Positions 19,840-34,639 of a stretch of 64,000 nucleotides of DNA are shown here, piece by piece. The notes under the pieces were generated by a model that worked only from the letters and a program-made list of their open reading frames with translations, made no database searches and was not told the DNA's origin. Numbering within the stretch: position 1 is the stretch's first letter; each line of letters opens with the position of its first letter. Position numbers and translations under genes: made by a program. This DNA is from Zoroaster sp. YZ-2022 (lineage: Eukaryota; Echinodermata; Asteroidea; Forcipulatida; Zoroasteridae): positions 9,663,500 to 9,727,499 of the forward strand of contig CM055835.1 in NCBI GenBank assembly GCA_029582265.1, in the 5' to 3' direction.

Positions 19840-21590
19840 ATCAAAGTTGGGTGTTACCTTTAAACATCAAGTTGGGTAAATAATTTCTGCCAAGTATTGG
19901 TTACTTACGATTAATCTTTAATTGGTGAAATTTAATTTACGATTTTGTTTGGATTTTTTGTTCAACCAACTTGAAGATTTGGTTATATTTGTATTACACA
20001 ATTGTTGGGTAAATTAAATTATACCAAGAATTGGTCGTTATTTATGTTCTACATCAGTTGGTGAAATCATTTTAATCAATTTATGGTCTGTTTTTGTTAT
20101 ATTGGTTTCGTTATAAAACAGCAATCTATCCATAAAATTATGTCAAGTAAAATGGCAAAATATGGTTAAACATTGACAAAGCCTAAACCAATTAATGGCC
20201 TTTTTAATGCAAGTTTACAAACATCAAATGCTACCAGATGTGAAATAATATTCACAGCCAAAAAGGCTGACCTAAATTAAACACACAGTGCATGTCTTAC
20301 TTTAGTAAGTCTAGATAAAAACCTCATAACGTGAAAACATGGTATGTTCGGATTTAATTTAGTTTTAATTTCACAAAATGACCACCACCTTTATCTTTAT
20401 TGTTGTCCAATCACTTTTCCACAATGTAGTCTATGCATGATACAGTACACAATGGTTAATGGAGTTGTTAAAACGTTTCTAGCACGTTTACACAATGCAT
20501 ACATGTAACATACATGTATGCACAATATGTTACTTTCAAAGATGTATGGAAAGCGCACGATAAAAATGTGGCAATGGCCGTGAATGCCTTCGAACAGAAC
20601 CCCGTACACAGGTGGTACTGTGACCGTTTCCATGATGAGCATTGAGTGGGGAATGGGATAGAGGTGGGGTAGAATACTTACACCCCAATGCATCAGTTAG
20701 TCATGAACTCATATTTAAAACAATGAACAGCAGGAGGCTTATGTTTGACCTGAAACTGACTGGTATTTAATTTACGCGAAATATACCAACAAACATGGGC
20801 GTTCTTTGACCACATTAATTTAAACTTTGCGTGTGGGTGATACTACAAACGCTTCTTAATGCTGCACAATCATAATGTTGGTAAATCAAGGAGTATTTGA
20901 TGTTGGTTATTTGTAAAATTACCGATAATTTGGAGTAGCCTACAATAGACGACATTTTTGTCATACAAAAATTCCAAAAATTTTTTCACAAAGAGATAGG
21001 TGCAAGGTTACAAAAATACAAACCAACAGTGAAAACTTAACCAAATGGGTTGGACTAGCCATATGGCTGCCCAATTGTTAGATTAAATTTAACTAACAAA
21101 TGGTAGTTTAATACTGGGCACCAATTTTGTTTTATAAATTTGAACAATAATATGGTGGACAACAGACCATTTCTTGGTCATTACAAACTGCCCAATTATT
21201 TTCACCAAGAGATGGGTGTAAAGCGTTACCAAAATCGCAACTAACAGGGAAACTTTGACCATCTGGGTTTGACTTAATGCGGTTACCCAATAATAGGTTA
21301 AGTTTGGCCAACAAATGGTATTTAACAGACCATTTCTTGGTCATTACAAACTGCCCAATTATTTTCACCAAGAGATGGGTGTAAAGTGTTACCAAAATCG
21401 CAACTAACAGGGAAACTTTGACCATCTGGGTTTGACTTAATGCGGTTACCCAATAATAGGTTAAGTTTGGCCAACAAATGGTATTTAAGCATTGCCCAAC
21501 TCAACGCATATGAGTTGTGTAAATATTTTCAAATTGTACCAACAAAGTGATTAATATTTACCCAATTATTTTACCCAACGTTTTTACAGT
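19840..21590. mobile_element. MITE-like element rich in TTGGGTAA motifs, internal 163-bp duplication
   Basis: The left part repeats AAGTTGGGT and GTTGGGTAAATAATTT; the right part has the inverse (TTTACCCAATTATTTTACCC near 21,560). A 163-bp segment starting AACAGACCATTTCTTGG occurs twice in tandem, at 21,161 and 21,324, with few differences. No coding frame of interest. Exact ends are unclear. Confidence 0.5.
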
Positions 21591-21661
21591 AAAGGCGAAT
21601 TGCCTGTGAGCCGTAAACAAAATGGAAAAAGATAGCCACTTCCAGGTTATTGGCTCACAAC

Positions 21662-21886
21662 ATGACTGCGATGACGTCACGTGTAGTCGTAGCATCAGGG
21701 ACTTTTACGCTGGTTTTCTTGCTCGCTTGTGCTTCAGTATACATTTCGCAGGGTACCATGGAAGCGCACCGCCAACGGCGGGAGCGGAGAAAGGTTTTCA
21801 AAAACCGAATAATTGGGTCCAATTTTTTTCAATCCAAATTACGAAAAAACCATGAGCGTAATAACATCATATTAAGAATGAAATAA
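21662..21886 (+). CDS. Possible small single-pass membrane protein (75 aa)
   Basis: ATG at 21,662 (a second ATG is three codons on) opens a 74-75-residue frame: a short N-terminus, a hydrophobic helix (GTFTLVFLLACASVYI), then a strongly basic charged stretch (EAHRQRRERRK). It lies in an intron of the minus-strand gene. The layout of N-terminal helix then basic tail resembles small mitochondrial assembly factors, but the match is too weak to name. A canonical CRE palindrome TGACGTCA sits inside at about 21,673. It could equally be chance. Confidence 0.2.
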   Translation: MTAMTSRVVVASGTFTLVFLLACASVYISQGTMEAHRQRRERRKVFKNRIIGSNFFQSKLRKNHERNNIILRMK

Positions 21887-22237
21887 TACCTTAATATATA
21901 ACAAACAAGGTTGAAAACTCCTTTTTTTTAAAATAAACTTTCTGTTCAAGTCTCGCTTTGTATTTGGATCTTTGATAACGTGGACATGTCTGAGTATTAT
22001 TATTTTTGTACACAGAAACTTAACAATCCACTGTAGGAGGCCGGTAGCGCGTTCCGCGGGATCGAGTGTGTTCACTGAAAAAGTTTATTAACCCTGCAGA
22101 CTTTCAGAATCCTCATGCAAAAGTACAAATTCAAAAAGTAAACGATGAAGGCAAAATTTGTGGGTCGTTTGTGTTGTGAAAATATGCCTACCAGTGCAAA
22201 TTATGAACAAATTGAAGTCGGCATTTATGCAATCTAT

Positions 22238-22242
<5 letters not shown>

Positions 22243-22267
<25 letters not shown>
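22243..22267 (+). repeat. (AAT)n short microsatellite
   Basis: About eight to nine AAT units beside a ~130-bp block (ATTACTAAAATTAAATG...) that recurs at 22,691-22,830. Confidence 0.8.
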
Positions 22268-22268
<1 letters not shown>

Positions 22269-22383
22269 GTGTGGATTACTAAAATTAAATGCTTCCATTC
22301 GGACACACTCAAGTGGGTGTTTGCTCAATTTAATTATTTGTTTTATTAACATACAATATACAACCAGCTCATAAGGCTCATAA

Positions 22384-22640
22384 ATGGTTCATTGTTTGAA
22401 ACCATCTCAGCTCCCTGGGGAGTATACAACTCAATTGCTGCCATTTCTAGCGCATATAGAGCAAACCAACTCTGCCTTCACAGGTACCCATTTAACCCCT
22501 GGGTGGAGAGAAGCAATTATGATTAAGTGTCTTGCTCAAGCACACAAGTGTCACGGCCGTGATTCGAACCCACATTATGTTGCTAACACCAGAACTTGAA
22601 CCCGGTAAGCTAGACCGCTCGGCCACGACACCCCATATGG
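22384..22640 (-). mobile_element. tRNA-derived SINE
   Basis: On the minus strand it starts GGTGTCGTGGCCGAGCGGTC (box A in a Ser/Leu-like tRNA head) and has box B GGGTTCGAATCAC, followed by the body with CACTTGTGTGCTTGAGCAAG. Related copies lie at 43,254 (+), 50,340 (+) and 50,850 (-). Confidence 0.75.
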
Positions 22641-22971
22641 TATATAGATGTACATGTAGCTTTTAATTCAGCTTTAGTGCTGAAGGTGGCATTGATTACT
22701 AAAATTAAATGTTTTCCCCTTCCATTCGGACACACTCGGCTGGATGTTTGGAATAAAATTTAATTATTTGTTTTTGTTAACATACAATATACAACCAGCT
22801 AGGGCAAAATGGTTGATTGTTTGTCCATTTTCAGCTAGTGAATTTCAAAGGTAGGATTGGTAATTCAAAACTTTAAAAATAGTAAAATGTTAATGTAAAA
22901 CGTCAATTTTTAAGAAAAATTTAATAATTTTCATTTGGAATTTAGAGAGATTACTCTTTCATAAATGGTGA

Positions 22972-25630
<2,659 letters not shown>

Positions 25631-25658
25631 TTGAGATTCAATATCATGACATAAATCT

Positions 25659-27251
25659 TTAATATTTACATTTTTCCAGTGGCGAGTAGTTACAGAAATG
25701 GTAGGTATGGGAGGTTTTTTTAAGGTTCATATTTACCATGATTGCATAATGATCAGATAAGCCGGGATGGATAGTTATATTCAAGATGAGAGGTGAAGTA
25801 TTTTCACGCGTTATCATGAGGTCAAGACAGTGACCATATCGATGAGTGGGTGTTGTGATGTGCTGGATAAGTCCATGAGCAGAGAGCAGATCTTTAAACT
25901 GATTTGCATAATTGTTTGAAGTAATGTCCATATGAATGTTAAAATCGCCGGTTAAAATAATGTCAGATGGGTGCAAGAGATAATCGACAATTAATTTCTC
26001 AAATTCCTGCAGAAAACTGGAGAAGTTTACCATCAACATCTCTTTCTGGTCGATACATATTAACAAAGGCGAACAGATCTAGAGTTGCACGTTACCTCAG
26101 CATGCAGAGATTCAAATGTTAGGTAGTCAATGTTAACATTTTTCATACTGACGGATAAACTGGACTTAAAGAGAAGTGCAACCCCTACACCTGTGTTTTT
26201 TGGTCTGGGGATATGATGGAGAGAGTAGCCAGCTGGAGTGCACTCGCGGGGTAGCAAGTCATCATCGGATATGGCAACAAGATCCAAATTGTTTTGAAGT
26301 ACAAAGTCAACAAATTCATCCGATTTGTTACATATAGATTGAGTGTTCAAGACACAGAGCTGAAGTTTAGACTCATCATGAACATTTGGAGTTGAAGTTA
26401 TGCCAGTGACGCTTGTTGATGTGGTTAAGTTCACTGCTGGGGGTTGGTAAGGCCGGAGTGCTAGTTGTGTAAGTCTGTCCATTCTACGGCGACCAGCTTT
26501 TTTACCTCTATGTGTGTGGCGGTATGTTTGGAGTTTGGCAAGTATTCCAAGACAGTTCAATTGACTCAATGCTGAATAAGATAAAGCTGCATCAGTACAT
26601 GGAGCATTGCGGAGATTGAGTAGTTCATTGCGGCTGTAGGAAATTTTATGGAGCTGAGTGGCGTGTGTGGGTGTGTTGTTCAGTGTTTCAGGTCCAGGGT
26701 TTGGGTTTATGTCACCAGAAATTAAGAGTTCCAGGTGAAAGGTGGCAGATGAATTATCATAATATACTGAACAGCAAAAGAAACGCAAGTCCGAGGACAG
26801 CAAAAGAAACGCAAGTCCGAGGTCTTGTGAAGTTTTCAAACAGAAGACAAACCATTTTGATTCTAATCACTCATTTAATGAAAAATGCTTTCAATTTGTG
26901 AGCTGAAAGTGACTGTTGAAATTGCATTGCAAGATTTTCACATTCAACAGTCACTTTCAGCTCACAAATTGAAAGCATTTTTTATTAAATGAGTGATTAG
27001 AATCAAAATGGTTTGTCTTCTGTTTGAAAACTTGACAAGACCTCGGACTTGCGTTTCTTTTGATGTCCTCGGACTTGCGTTTCTTTTGCTGTTCAGTATA
27101 TGATATAGGACAACTCAAGAATTTAAGATGGCGGATTTTTTTTTAGCATACAAGATGTAGGTTGCATGCTGTAGCCATATTCTAAAGATGAGTCATTGAG
27201 ACACAATGGTCCGGATAGCAGGAGTAGAATACACAGAATGTAGACCTCCAT
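25659..27251 (-). pseudogene. CR1/L2-like LINE: N-terminus with 2A-like motif and endonuclease
   Basis: The endonuclease part gives KLQLCVLNTQSICNKSDEF and LTGDFNIHMDI in two frames (junction near 26,060). Upstream, residues at 26,690-26,713 read DINPNPGP, a 2A-like ending (consensus D-x-E-x-N-P-G-P, here N for E). The likely start is ATG at 27,251, with a signal-peptide-like MEVYILCILLLLSG. A MITE at 26,767-27,096 separates this start from the 2A-like motif. 2A-like sequences at LINE N-termini are known from sea urchin and amphioxus elements. The changed E suggests loss of activity. Confidence 0.75.
26767..27096. mobile_element. TA-flanked hairpin MITE with 154-bp arms
   Basis: Left arm 26,767-26,920 and right arm 26,943-27,096 are inverted copies with a 22-bp loop. 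The end is CTGAACAGCAAAAGAAACGC; TA dinucleotides flank both ends, fitting a Tc1/mariner-like MITE. A 24-bp word GCAAAAGAAACGCAAGTCCG is doubled in each arm. It is inserted in the LINE 5' coding region. Confidence 0.9.
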
Positions 27252-28316
27252 TGTCTAATCACAAAGTTGTTGACCCAAACAAGCTACAGGTTACAATCTA
27301 AGTCAGAGTTGACTGCACAAATAAAATGAAGATACAAGATGTGTATACACTAAACAGTAAAATCTTACAAGCAGAGACAGACAAATACAACAGTTTTTTT
27401 TCACTTATTATAAGAAGACAAATGTACCAATACTCACATAAAACGTCCAGTAGATTGCAGGTGTAATAAGAAATCCACTAGTATAAAAATGAAGACAAAC
27501 TTGTAGCTACAAAACACTTACTTATGAGTGTTGTGAGTGGCTGCTTGTTAGGCGCTCATTCAATCGAAAATCTAAACCAGTACCGCGCATTGAAACTATA
27601 GTGCCCCCAAAAAGTGTCCCTTATTGTTTTGAAAATAAAACCTGGTCACCACTACTCCCCCTACAGTGTTTCCATTTTTCCCGTAGGTGCCCCTATTCCC
27701 TACACCCTGGCAGCCTTGTCACCACTCTGCATGGATGAAGACCCTGAGCTTTTAATATAAAATAAATCGAACGTTGTATAACGTCCGCAACAAACGTATT
27801 TAAATTCAAGTTTCAACGTGTATGCACAAATGAAACGAAAACATTGGAAGCAAAGCTCCTAGATCGTCGAGACTTCCACATGCACATGGTTGGTTGTCAA
27901 ATGTGGTTATCATAAGTACAGTGGACTGTTATTGCAGCACTGTGCACAGATCACACCAATGTACTACAACACTCTAGGCACTCCATGCGAGCACCAGACT
28001 TACCCGGATGAGTGACCATAATACTCATATAATTTCAAGATAATTTTCCCCTAAAAAAACAAGTTAAAAAACCTAGGCCTGATGTACATGGTAATCTCTC
28101 AGATTAGTAAAACTGACATTGTGCCTACAATGAAACATTACCTAAAAGGGCATGAATCAAACGCTGTTTGTAAACCGTTTTTTTTTTTAATTTCCTGCAA
28201 ATAATTAAAGTCTCGGTGAGCCTTTGGTTTAATTTTTAAAACCATTTTAGAGGGCAAAAAGGGAGGGGCAGTGGCAAATTATCGACCAGAAAATATTTTG
28301 ATTTAGGTCACAGAAC
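27252..28316. other. LINE 5' flank and intron sequence, no gene
   Basis: Probably begins with the LINE 5' untranslated part. No gene recognised in the rest. Confidence 0.4.
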
Positions 28317-28352
28317 ATCAAACCCCCCCCTTTTTTTAAAGGGGGGGTTGAT
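28317..28352. repeat. C7/G7 hairpin
   Basis: ATCAAACCCCCCCC and GGGGGGGTTGATG pair around TTTTTTTAAA. Confidence 0.7.
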
Positions 28353-28409
28353 GCCGTGACGCCGTGATTGTAGAAACAGACTAGTGTGATCGTGTATGCC
28401 ATACTTGAT

Positions 28410-28930
28410 GAGCATGCTACTTTGTTGCAGATTTTGTGCTGGATAAGCTCGGCGTTGATGGAGAAACAGTTGAACTAAGCTTGTCTACCATACTGGCCAA
28501 GGGCACAATATTGTCCAGGGAGGTACATGGACTCATCGTCAAAGGACTGAGAACATAGATACCACTGCCAGATACCTACTCCAGACAATCGATTAATGCC
28601 AATCACAGCTAGATTCCCAAACCTGATTCTGTCAGGGAGTGGCCACATTTGCAGCAACGAGTAGTTGATTTGCTCCCTCACTATCTCAAGGACACTGAAT
28701 TGGACTTGTGATTGGTTGTAACTGTACATGTGCGATCAACCTAGAAATGTAGTATATGGAAAGGAAGAGGGCTATGCTGAGAGGGGGTATGCTGTGTAAG
28801 TCCTGAGAATGAACTATCACTCAATAATGGAACTGTCTGGTACACTATAGAGTGTACCACCCAAAGAAGCCTGGAAAGATTAGGGTAGTTTTTGATTGCA
28901 GTGAGTGAGTTTTAATGAAAATGTTACTAA
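28410..28930 (+). pseudogene. BEL/Pao retrotransposon fragment
   Basis: The + frames give FVLDKLGVDGETVELSLST and REVHGLIVKGL. In another frame come IPLPDTYSRQSINANHS, KPDSVREWPHLQQ and later a diverged relic of the conserved YHPKKPGKIRVVFD region near 28,860-28,900. This order (end of the protease, linker, start of RT) is characteristic of Pao-type polyproteins. Many stops and shifts; no LTRs were recognised nearby. Confidence 0.65.
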
Positions 28931-29950
28931 TGATGACAATGATATGTCATAAAAAATGATAATGCCAAGAACAAGACAGATGAAACTGAGAGCATTAGGA
29001 AAACAAATTGTCAAGGCCAACATAGTTTTAACCAGCAAATACCTTTGCAAATGGGTGTCTTTTGGACGCCCTGTTTGCTAAATGGACAACCTGTTTTGTT
29101 TATAATACACATGCAAAAGTATTGTAATTTAAACATTTTAATTTAAACAAATATGTTAATGACCTTTTTGAACTTTTCAACAGAGTCCAGCTGTTTTAGA
29201 CGACAAAAAAAGGGGGAAATAGAGTCTGATCAGGTCCTCATAATTGTCCAGTTCATTTTAAACGACATGGCGATGGCCTAACGTCGTTAGGCGCGCGCTC
29301 CAGTCCCAGACATACCTCTGCTTAAAACTTTACAACGATTACAAAATTCGTCAAGCCGAAAAGTTACATATTATTTGATAAATCATGAATTTATGAAGTA
29401 AATTTGACGATGACTTGTACAAAATAAAACGATGACTATACCACGGTCGGCCAATCACAGCGCATTTTGTCATGTACGTTGACCATGACACGGTTTTTTC
29501 TGCAAGCTTCGGCAAAACAAGATGGCGTATTCTTCCGACATGTCTAACACGTCGACTTGTGATGGGAATGTTCGAAGAGAGTTGCCAAATAGGCCCTGTT
29601 TATTGTTTTATGCATATTTCTGAAACAAAATCTAAATTAGTTAAAGTTTAGTAAGAACAGCTATGCCAAATGTAGGCAGTGCAGTAACCGATGGTGAGAG
29701 TTTAAATGCCCTGAGAAGTTTGATCGCAACAGCGATTCCATCATTTACGTCCACCGGAACGTGACAAGGACATCGCCAGCAAAATTATGTAGTGTAGCGA
29801 CTACTAACGTTAGCACTACTACTACTACTAAGTACTTGTACATGTACTAGTATGAAGGTGAGCTGTCGTGAAAATATTTACTTACATTTTCATAGAATTG
29901 TAAAATGAATTCATACATTTTAAAAATAACGAAAGTAGTAATAACTATCT
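28931..29950. other. No gene recognised
   Basis: May include the 5' part of the following LINE. A short (ACT)n run lies at about 29,811-29,830. Confidence 0.35.
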
Positions 29951-32060
29951 AGTATTGACCGACCTTCCCGAGAATGTTACTGATAGGGTTGGCACTTCAG
30001 ACCATTCCACAGTCTGTGTAACCTTCAACCATCACACTGTACATCGTCCAAAAACTACCAAGAAGACTGTCGGGCTGTAGAAGTATGCTGACTTTCGTGA
30101 ACAAATGTCAACAGCTAAATGGTCCAAATTCTTTCGTCTGGATAGCATAGAGGATTGCTGGACACAAATTGAAACGGAAATCACAGAAGCAATAGACCTT
30201 TGCATACCCATCCGTACCATTTCAAGCAGATCCGACAGCCACACCTGGTTTGACAAAAAGTGTAAAGCTGCTCTTGACAGGAAAGTAAAGCTCTGGAATA
30301 AATGGACATATCTCATCGCAGATATAACTGGAATAAGTACAAACATGCCAGAAATCACTGCCAGTACACATTCAGACAGGCGAAAAACAGATTCAGCATA
30401 AAACTGAGGTATTCTCTCTTGACGATGAGGACAAAGCATCCAAGCAGTGATGGAGCACTCTAAAATCTTCACTTAATATAAATCGTTCCTCTAGTGTTCC
30501 CACCCTCTTCGTCAACAATCAGCCAATCACCGGCAACAAAGCTAAAGCAGAAGCACTTAGGCCTAACCGATCATTCACTCGTAAACTGCTCAAACTGCTC
30601 GTAAACTGCTCCAGATATTCACCTCACAACCACAAGGGAACTTGACAAAATCAATTTTTCAACTAAAGCAGTATTAAAAGAGCTCAAAAACATTGATACA
30701 CACAAGGCTACCGGACCAGACAGGATTCCTACAATAGTTCTGAAAGTAACTGCTCCAGAACTAGCTGTTCCACTCACACGCTACTGTGCCATCTGCCTGA
30801 AAGCGCGCACATGTAACACCTATTCCAAAACCTTGCTCACCAGTGACCCTCAGAACTACCGACCAATAGTCCTTCTGTCAGTCATTTCTAAGGAGATGGA
30901 AAGGATTGTAAACAAAGCCCTCCTGAGATACTGTCTTACTAATGGTCTCCTTCCTCATCTACAGTTCGGCTTCCTAAGAGATCTACTAATGATGCACTCC
31001 TTCTCATCACACAACAAATTCAATACAATCTTGATATAAAAAGGTATTGAATCACGACTCATTGCACTCAATCTGTCAGCAGCATTTGATAAAGTATGGC
31101 ATACAGGTATTCTTACTAAATTGCAGAATTGTGGGATTACTGGTCATCTACTCCGCTGGTTCAAATCATTTTAAGCAACAGATTTCAGCAAGTTTCTGTT
31201 GTACTAGGTCCTTCTCTTTGTCTCATTTTCATCAGCGACATTGCTGAAAATCTTGAAAATAGACTTTTCAGCTATGCAGACGACTGTTTCCTTTTCTCTA
31301 CAATTACATCATCTGCTGAGGGAATACACTGTGCAGCATCACTTCAACGGGATCTAACAAAACTAGCTTCTTGGGCTAAGAAATACTAGCTTAAGTTCAA
31401 TGCATCTAAAAACTCTATCATCATATCTCGGTCAAGGACTACAAACCCACTGCATCTTCAACTAACATTTATCGAGGAGCAAGTGACGTGGCCTCCATAT
31501 CAAGATCCTGGGGGTTACATTAGATGCCAAACTGACCTAGACACAGCACATTAACAAAATGACTATAGTAGAAAACTTGAAATGAAGAGGAAAGCAAAGT
31601 GGAACTACCTTAATAGTAGTACCACAATCAAACCTAAAGATTTTAGACAGTCTTCAAAATAAAGCCATCTCCTCTCTTCCACTGAATCTTCACGACGCAT
31701 TTGGTATTCAATCTCTGAGGCATCGTAGACAAGTTGCTGGTTTCACAGTCTTCCGTAAAATGCAGTGTTCTCTGCTGCCTCATCCACTGGACAGTCTAAG
31801 CTACCGGTACCTCAGCTTAAAGCATACCGTTCGACCAGGCAGTCATCTGCATCCCATCAACATACAGTTAATTGTTATTCCAAAATCTCATACCTCATAG
31901 CATCAAAGGTCCTTTTTAGCTTCTTATACCAGGCTCTGGAACTCTTTACCTGCCTCTGTTGTGAATATTCCATCTGGTCAGTCCTTCAAACCTAATGTTC
32001 ATCATCATCTGATTAATCTGCCACCTGCTCAGAATATATGAACTTTATCTCACATGCTTC
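29951..32060 (+). pseudogene. Jockey/CR1-superfamily LINE, heavily degenerate
   Basis: Fragments in order: the endonuclease end (GTSDHSTVCVTFN at ~29,980), linker (SDSHTWFDKKCKAALDRK), RT fingers (HKATGPDRIPTIVLK), LLSVISKEMERIV, LNLSAAFDKVWH, YADDCFLFS at ~31,275, and the C-terminal TRLWNSLPASVV at ~31,930. Frame changes and stops throughout. The order is that of APE-type non-LTR elements. It lies in the large intron between the two AMOP exons. Confidence 0.8.
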
Positions 32061-32129
32061 TTGTTCTCTTGGGCAGTGTTTAAATTAAAAAAAATAAAAC
32101 AAAGTGTTTGTATTGACAAACACTAGGTG

Positions 32130-32660
32130 TTCGGGATGACGGTAATTGGTGACCTCATCAATTGTGATTATTGAAGAAATTTGACGTTATAGGATTCGTC
32201 AAATGTGTATTTCGATACAATACATCCATGTTCAAATTACCACAATGGCAGGAATGTTATTTTTTCAATTTGCGGTTGGCATCGGAAATGAAGGTCAAGT
32301 CATTTTCATGACTGTTCATATTTCTGAAGTCCTTCACGATGTATAATATCAGGTTTTTTAAGTGAGATATGAATGTTTGAAATATTAAATATTCCACTTC
32401 AAGTTTAAACCGGAAGTGAATGTCTAATCAGTGTCATGAATGTACGCAATTCTTGGGATTTTCATGATCTACTAAAATCGTACAAAGATTGTGAATTGAT
32501 CTTTTGTTGTTGTTGGGATATAATTTTTTGAAATATTATAGTTTGTTTTATTCTCCATGGTTCAAGATTCATGACTCAAGATTCAAGATTCGATAATTCA
32601 TGTTTGATGTCACCAGGTGGCGCTGTTACCTATGATGACGTCATCAATTGAATATATTTG
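32130..32660. repeat. Dispersed repeat with CCGGAAGT and TGACGTCA motifs
   Basis: Shares words such as AAACCGGAAGTGAATG, TTCACGATGTATAATATC and GATGACGTCATCA with segments at 34,000-34,200, 34,640-35,320 (partly reverse complement) and 51,330-52,800. No gene. Confidence 0.5.
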
Positions 32661-33323
32661 TTAAGATCTTTCGTATGAGGTGTAGATAGTAAACAAAGTA
32701 TTAAATCAATTTTAGAATTTTATTATTTCGTCCCATTGTTTGTTTATCATTTATGTTTGTTTATCATTTGCTTCTTCATAGGTTGATGTATTCAACAACC
32801 TTTATTTGTTTTGTGTAATGTGTATGTACATGTTAAATTATTTAATTTTCAAATAAACAAAGTAGTTAACTGTTTAATAATAACATATAATAATAACATA
32901 TAATAATAATATACAAACAATCAATAACCAATGCTCAGTTTCATGCCACTGCATACTATGGCATTCTGTGCTTATGATCACCATTTACCACTTACAGGTT
33001 TGAGCGCTGAATTTCTGCACTAGCTGCGTACCTGGGGAATCCTTAGTTATGCGAAGTACACATGTACACAGCCAAACTTCACATGCTACATCACTCTTAA
33101 AATACACTTATGCAAGCACCACCTATTTTTGCGCTGATTTATTGCTTATAGTAAGCAGTGCTATGAAACTGTGCCAAGATATGTTTCTTCCTTTTTACTT
33201 ATATGATTCCGAAAAAAAGATGTTATTTTGCTATGAACCTTTGTGAATCTATAAAAATCCAACAACATTATAGTAACTCAACACCCAAACCTGAGGACTC
33301 TGAAGTCTGGCGTCATGCCAGGT

Positions 33324-33447
33324 ATAGTTCATTTTGGCTGTAAAATACCAAACATTAAAATCAATCAAGCAAAACATGTCCTTGGATAGTTAATTTTGGC
33401 TGTAAAATACCAAACATTAAAATCAATCAAGCAAAACATGTCCTTGG
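33324..33447 (+). repeat. 62-bp exact tandem duplication
   Basis: Copies 33,324-33,385 and 33,386-33,447 differ by one base (ATAGTTCATT/ATAGTTAATT). Confidence 0.9.
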
Positions 33448-34276
33448 ATTTTGACGGATTTTGAGTACTTGAGTACAGGGACAAGATATAAGTTACAACG
33501 TACACTTCGCATACTGTGGGGTGGACTTTGTAGGGACAAAAGGTCATGAAAAGTTACACTTTGTATAATTACACTTTTATATTACAAGTTAAAACAAAAA
33601 TACAATCTTGTGTCCTTATGTATAAATCTCTCCACCGCATGTATGTACTTCTACTAAGACAGAGTTTTAATATCAGTTAAAAGTTGTATGTGTTATGTAA
33701 AATAAATCAATAATATGTGATTAATAGAATACTTTGATTTGTCATGTCTGTATTGCTTTTAAAAATATCTACTTCTTTTTCAAGAACAAGAGGCAAGTAA
33801 ATAAAGAGAAATGAGTCAAGCTGTTAGCGTATGAACTTTGATGGATAACCATCATTTGATAAGCTTATTAACCAGACCAATTTGATAACTTTTAATAAAC
33901 CAACAATTTAATTGACTTACTTAAAAGAGAATGATTTTCTTTTTTGCGATAATATATACAAATTTTGATTACTTTGACCTTTTTAAAGCATGTCTCTTAA
34001 CGTGCTTTTGAAATATTTCATGTTTAAACAACAGTTATTTGACACCCGATGACGTCATCAACTTCTGTGTCATCTACTTGTTAAGGTCTTAGTGCATGCC
34101 AAGTTTCAAGTTCATGGGAAGCTAGCAAGTATTTTGTGTGTGTGTGGACAATAGACGGGGAGAAGGAGAAATAAAACTCGCGCAAAAACAATAGGTGCTA
34201 CGGGATGATGCACGACCACATATTATTCACAATGCATTGGCAACAGAGGGCGCTATCACACACACCGCTCCCGGTT
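33448..34276. other. Intron, no gene
   Basis: A/T-rich. Part of the dispersed CCGGAAGT/TGACGTCA repeat lies near 34,000-34,150. Confidence 0.4.
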
Positions 34277-34426
34277 GCAATTTTTTTTCTGTAAACAAGA
34301 ATTGCCATCCCGCGATATTTCAGCCAATCGGATGTCTTATACATATTCGTCATCTTAAATAACGTGCCATGTGATTGGCTGAAATATTGTGGGATGGCAA
34401 TTCTTGTTTGCAGAAAAAAAAATCGC
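34277..34426. mobile_element. 150-bp MITE with 9-bp target duplication
   Basis: Inverted arms (AACAAGAATTGCCATCCC with GGGATGGCAATTCTTGTT, about 55 bp each) are flanked by direct CTCCCGGTT at 34,268-34,276 and 34,427-34,435. A 9-bp duplication suggests a Mutator-like origin. Confidence 0.85.
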
Positions 34427-34639
34427 CTCCCGGTTTCCCCGGTGGTATGAATAATTCATGTCTCAGATGAACCTCGTTCGTTGATTGGTTCGCCCGCAGT
34501 CAGTGCTGTGTTAGAGCCACGTGCGTTGGAGTGCGGCAACCGAACATGTGCGCGGAACTCGTCGAAAGGCGCGGGTATATCCCCGTTTTCGCTGTCTTTC
34601 ATTTGACCGTATCTTCCGTTTTGGATACACGATTGCGTT

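Noticed and set aside
20397..20693. Minus-strand 98-codon frame with GIHGHCHIF, tested as the missing AMOP exon
   Set aside because: It lacks the other AMOP cysteines and its possible donor is in the wrong phase.
28475..28729. 84-codon minus-strand frame
   Set aside because: Shadow of the BEL/Pao fragment, which is recognisable on the + strand.
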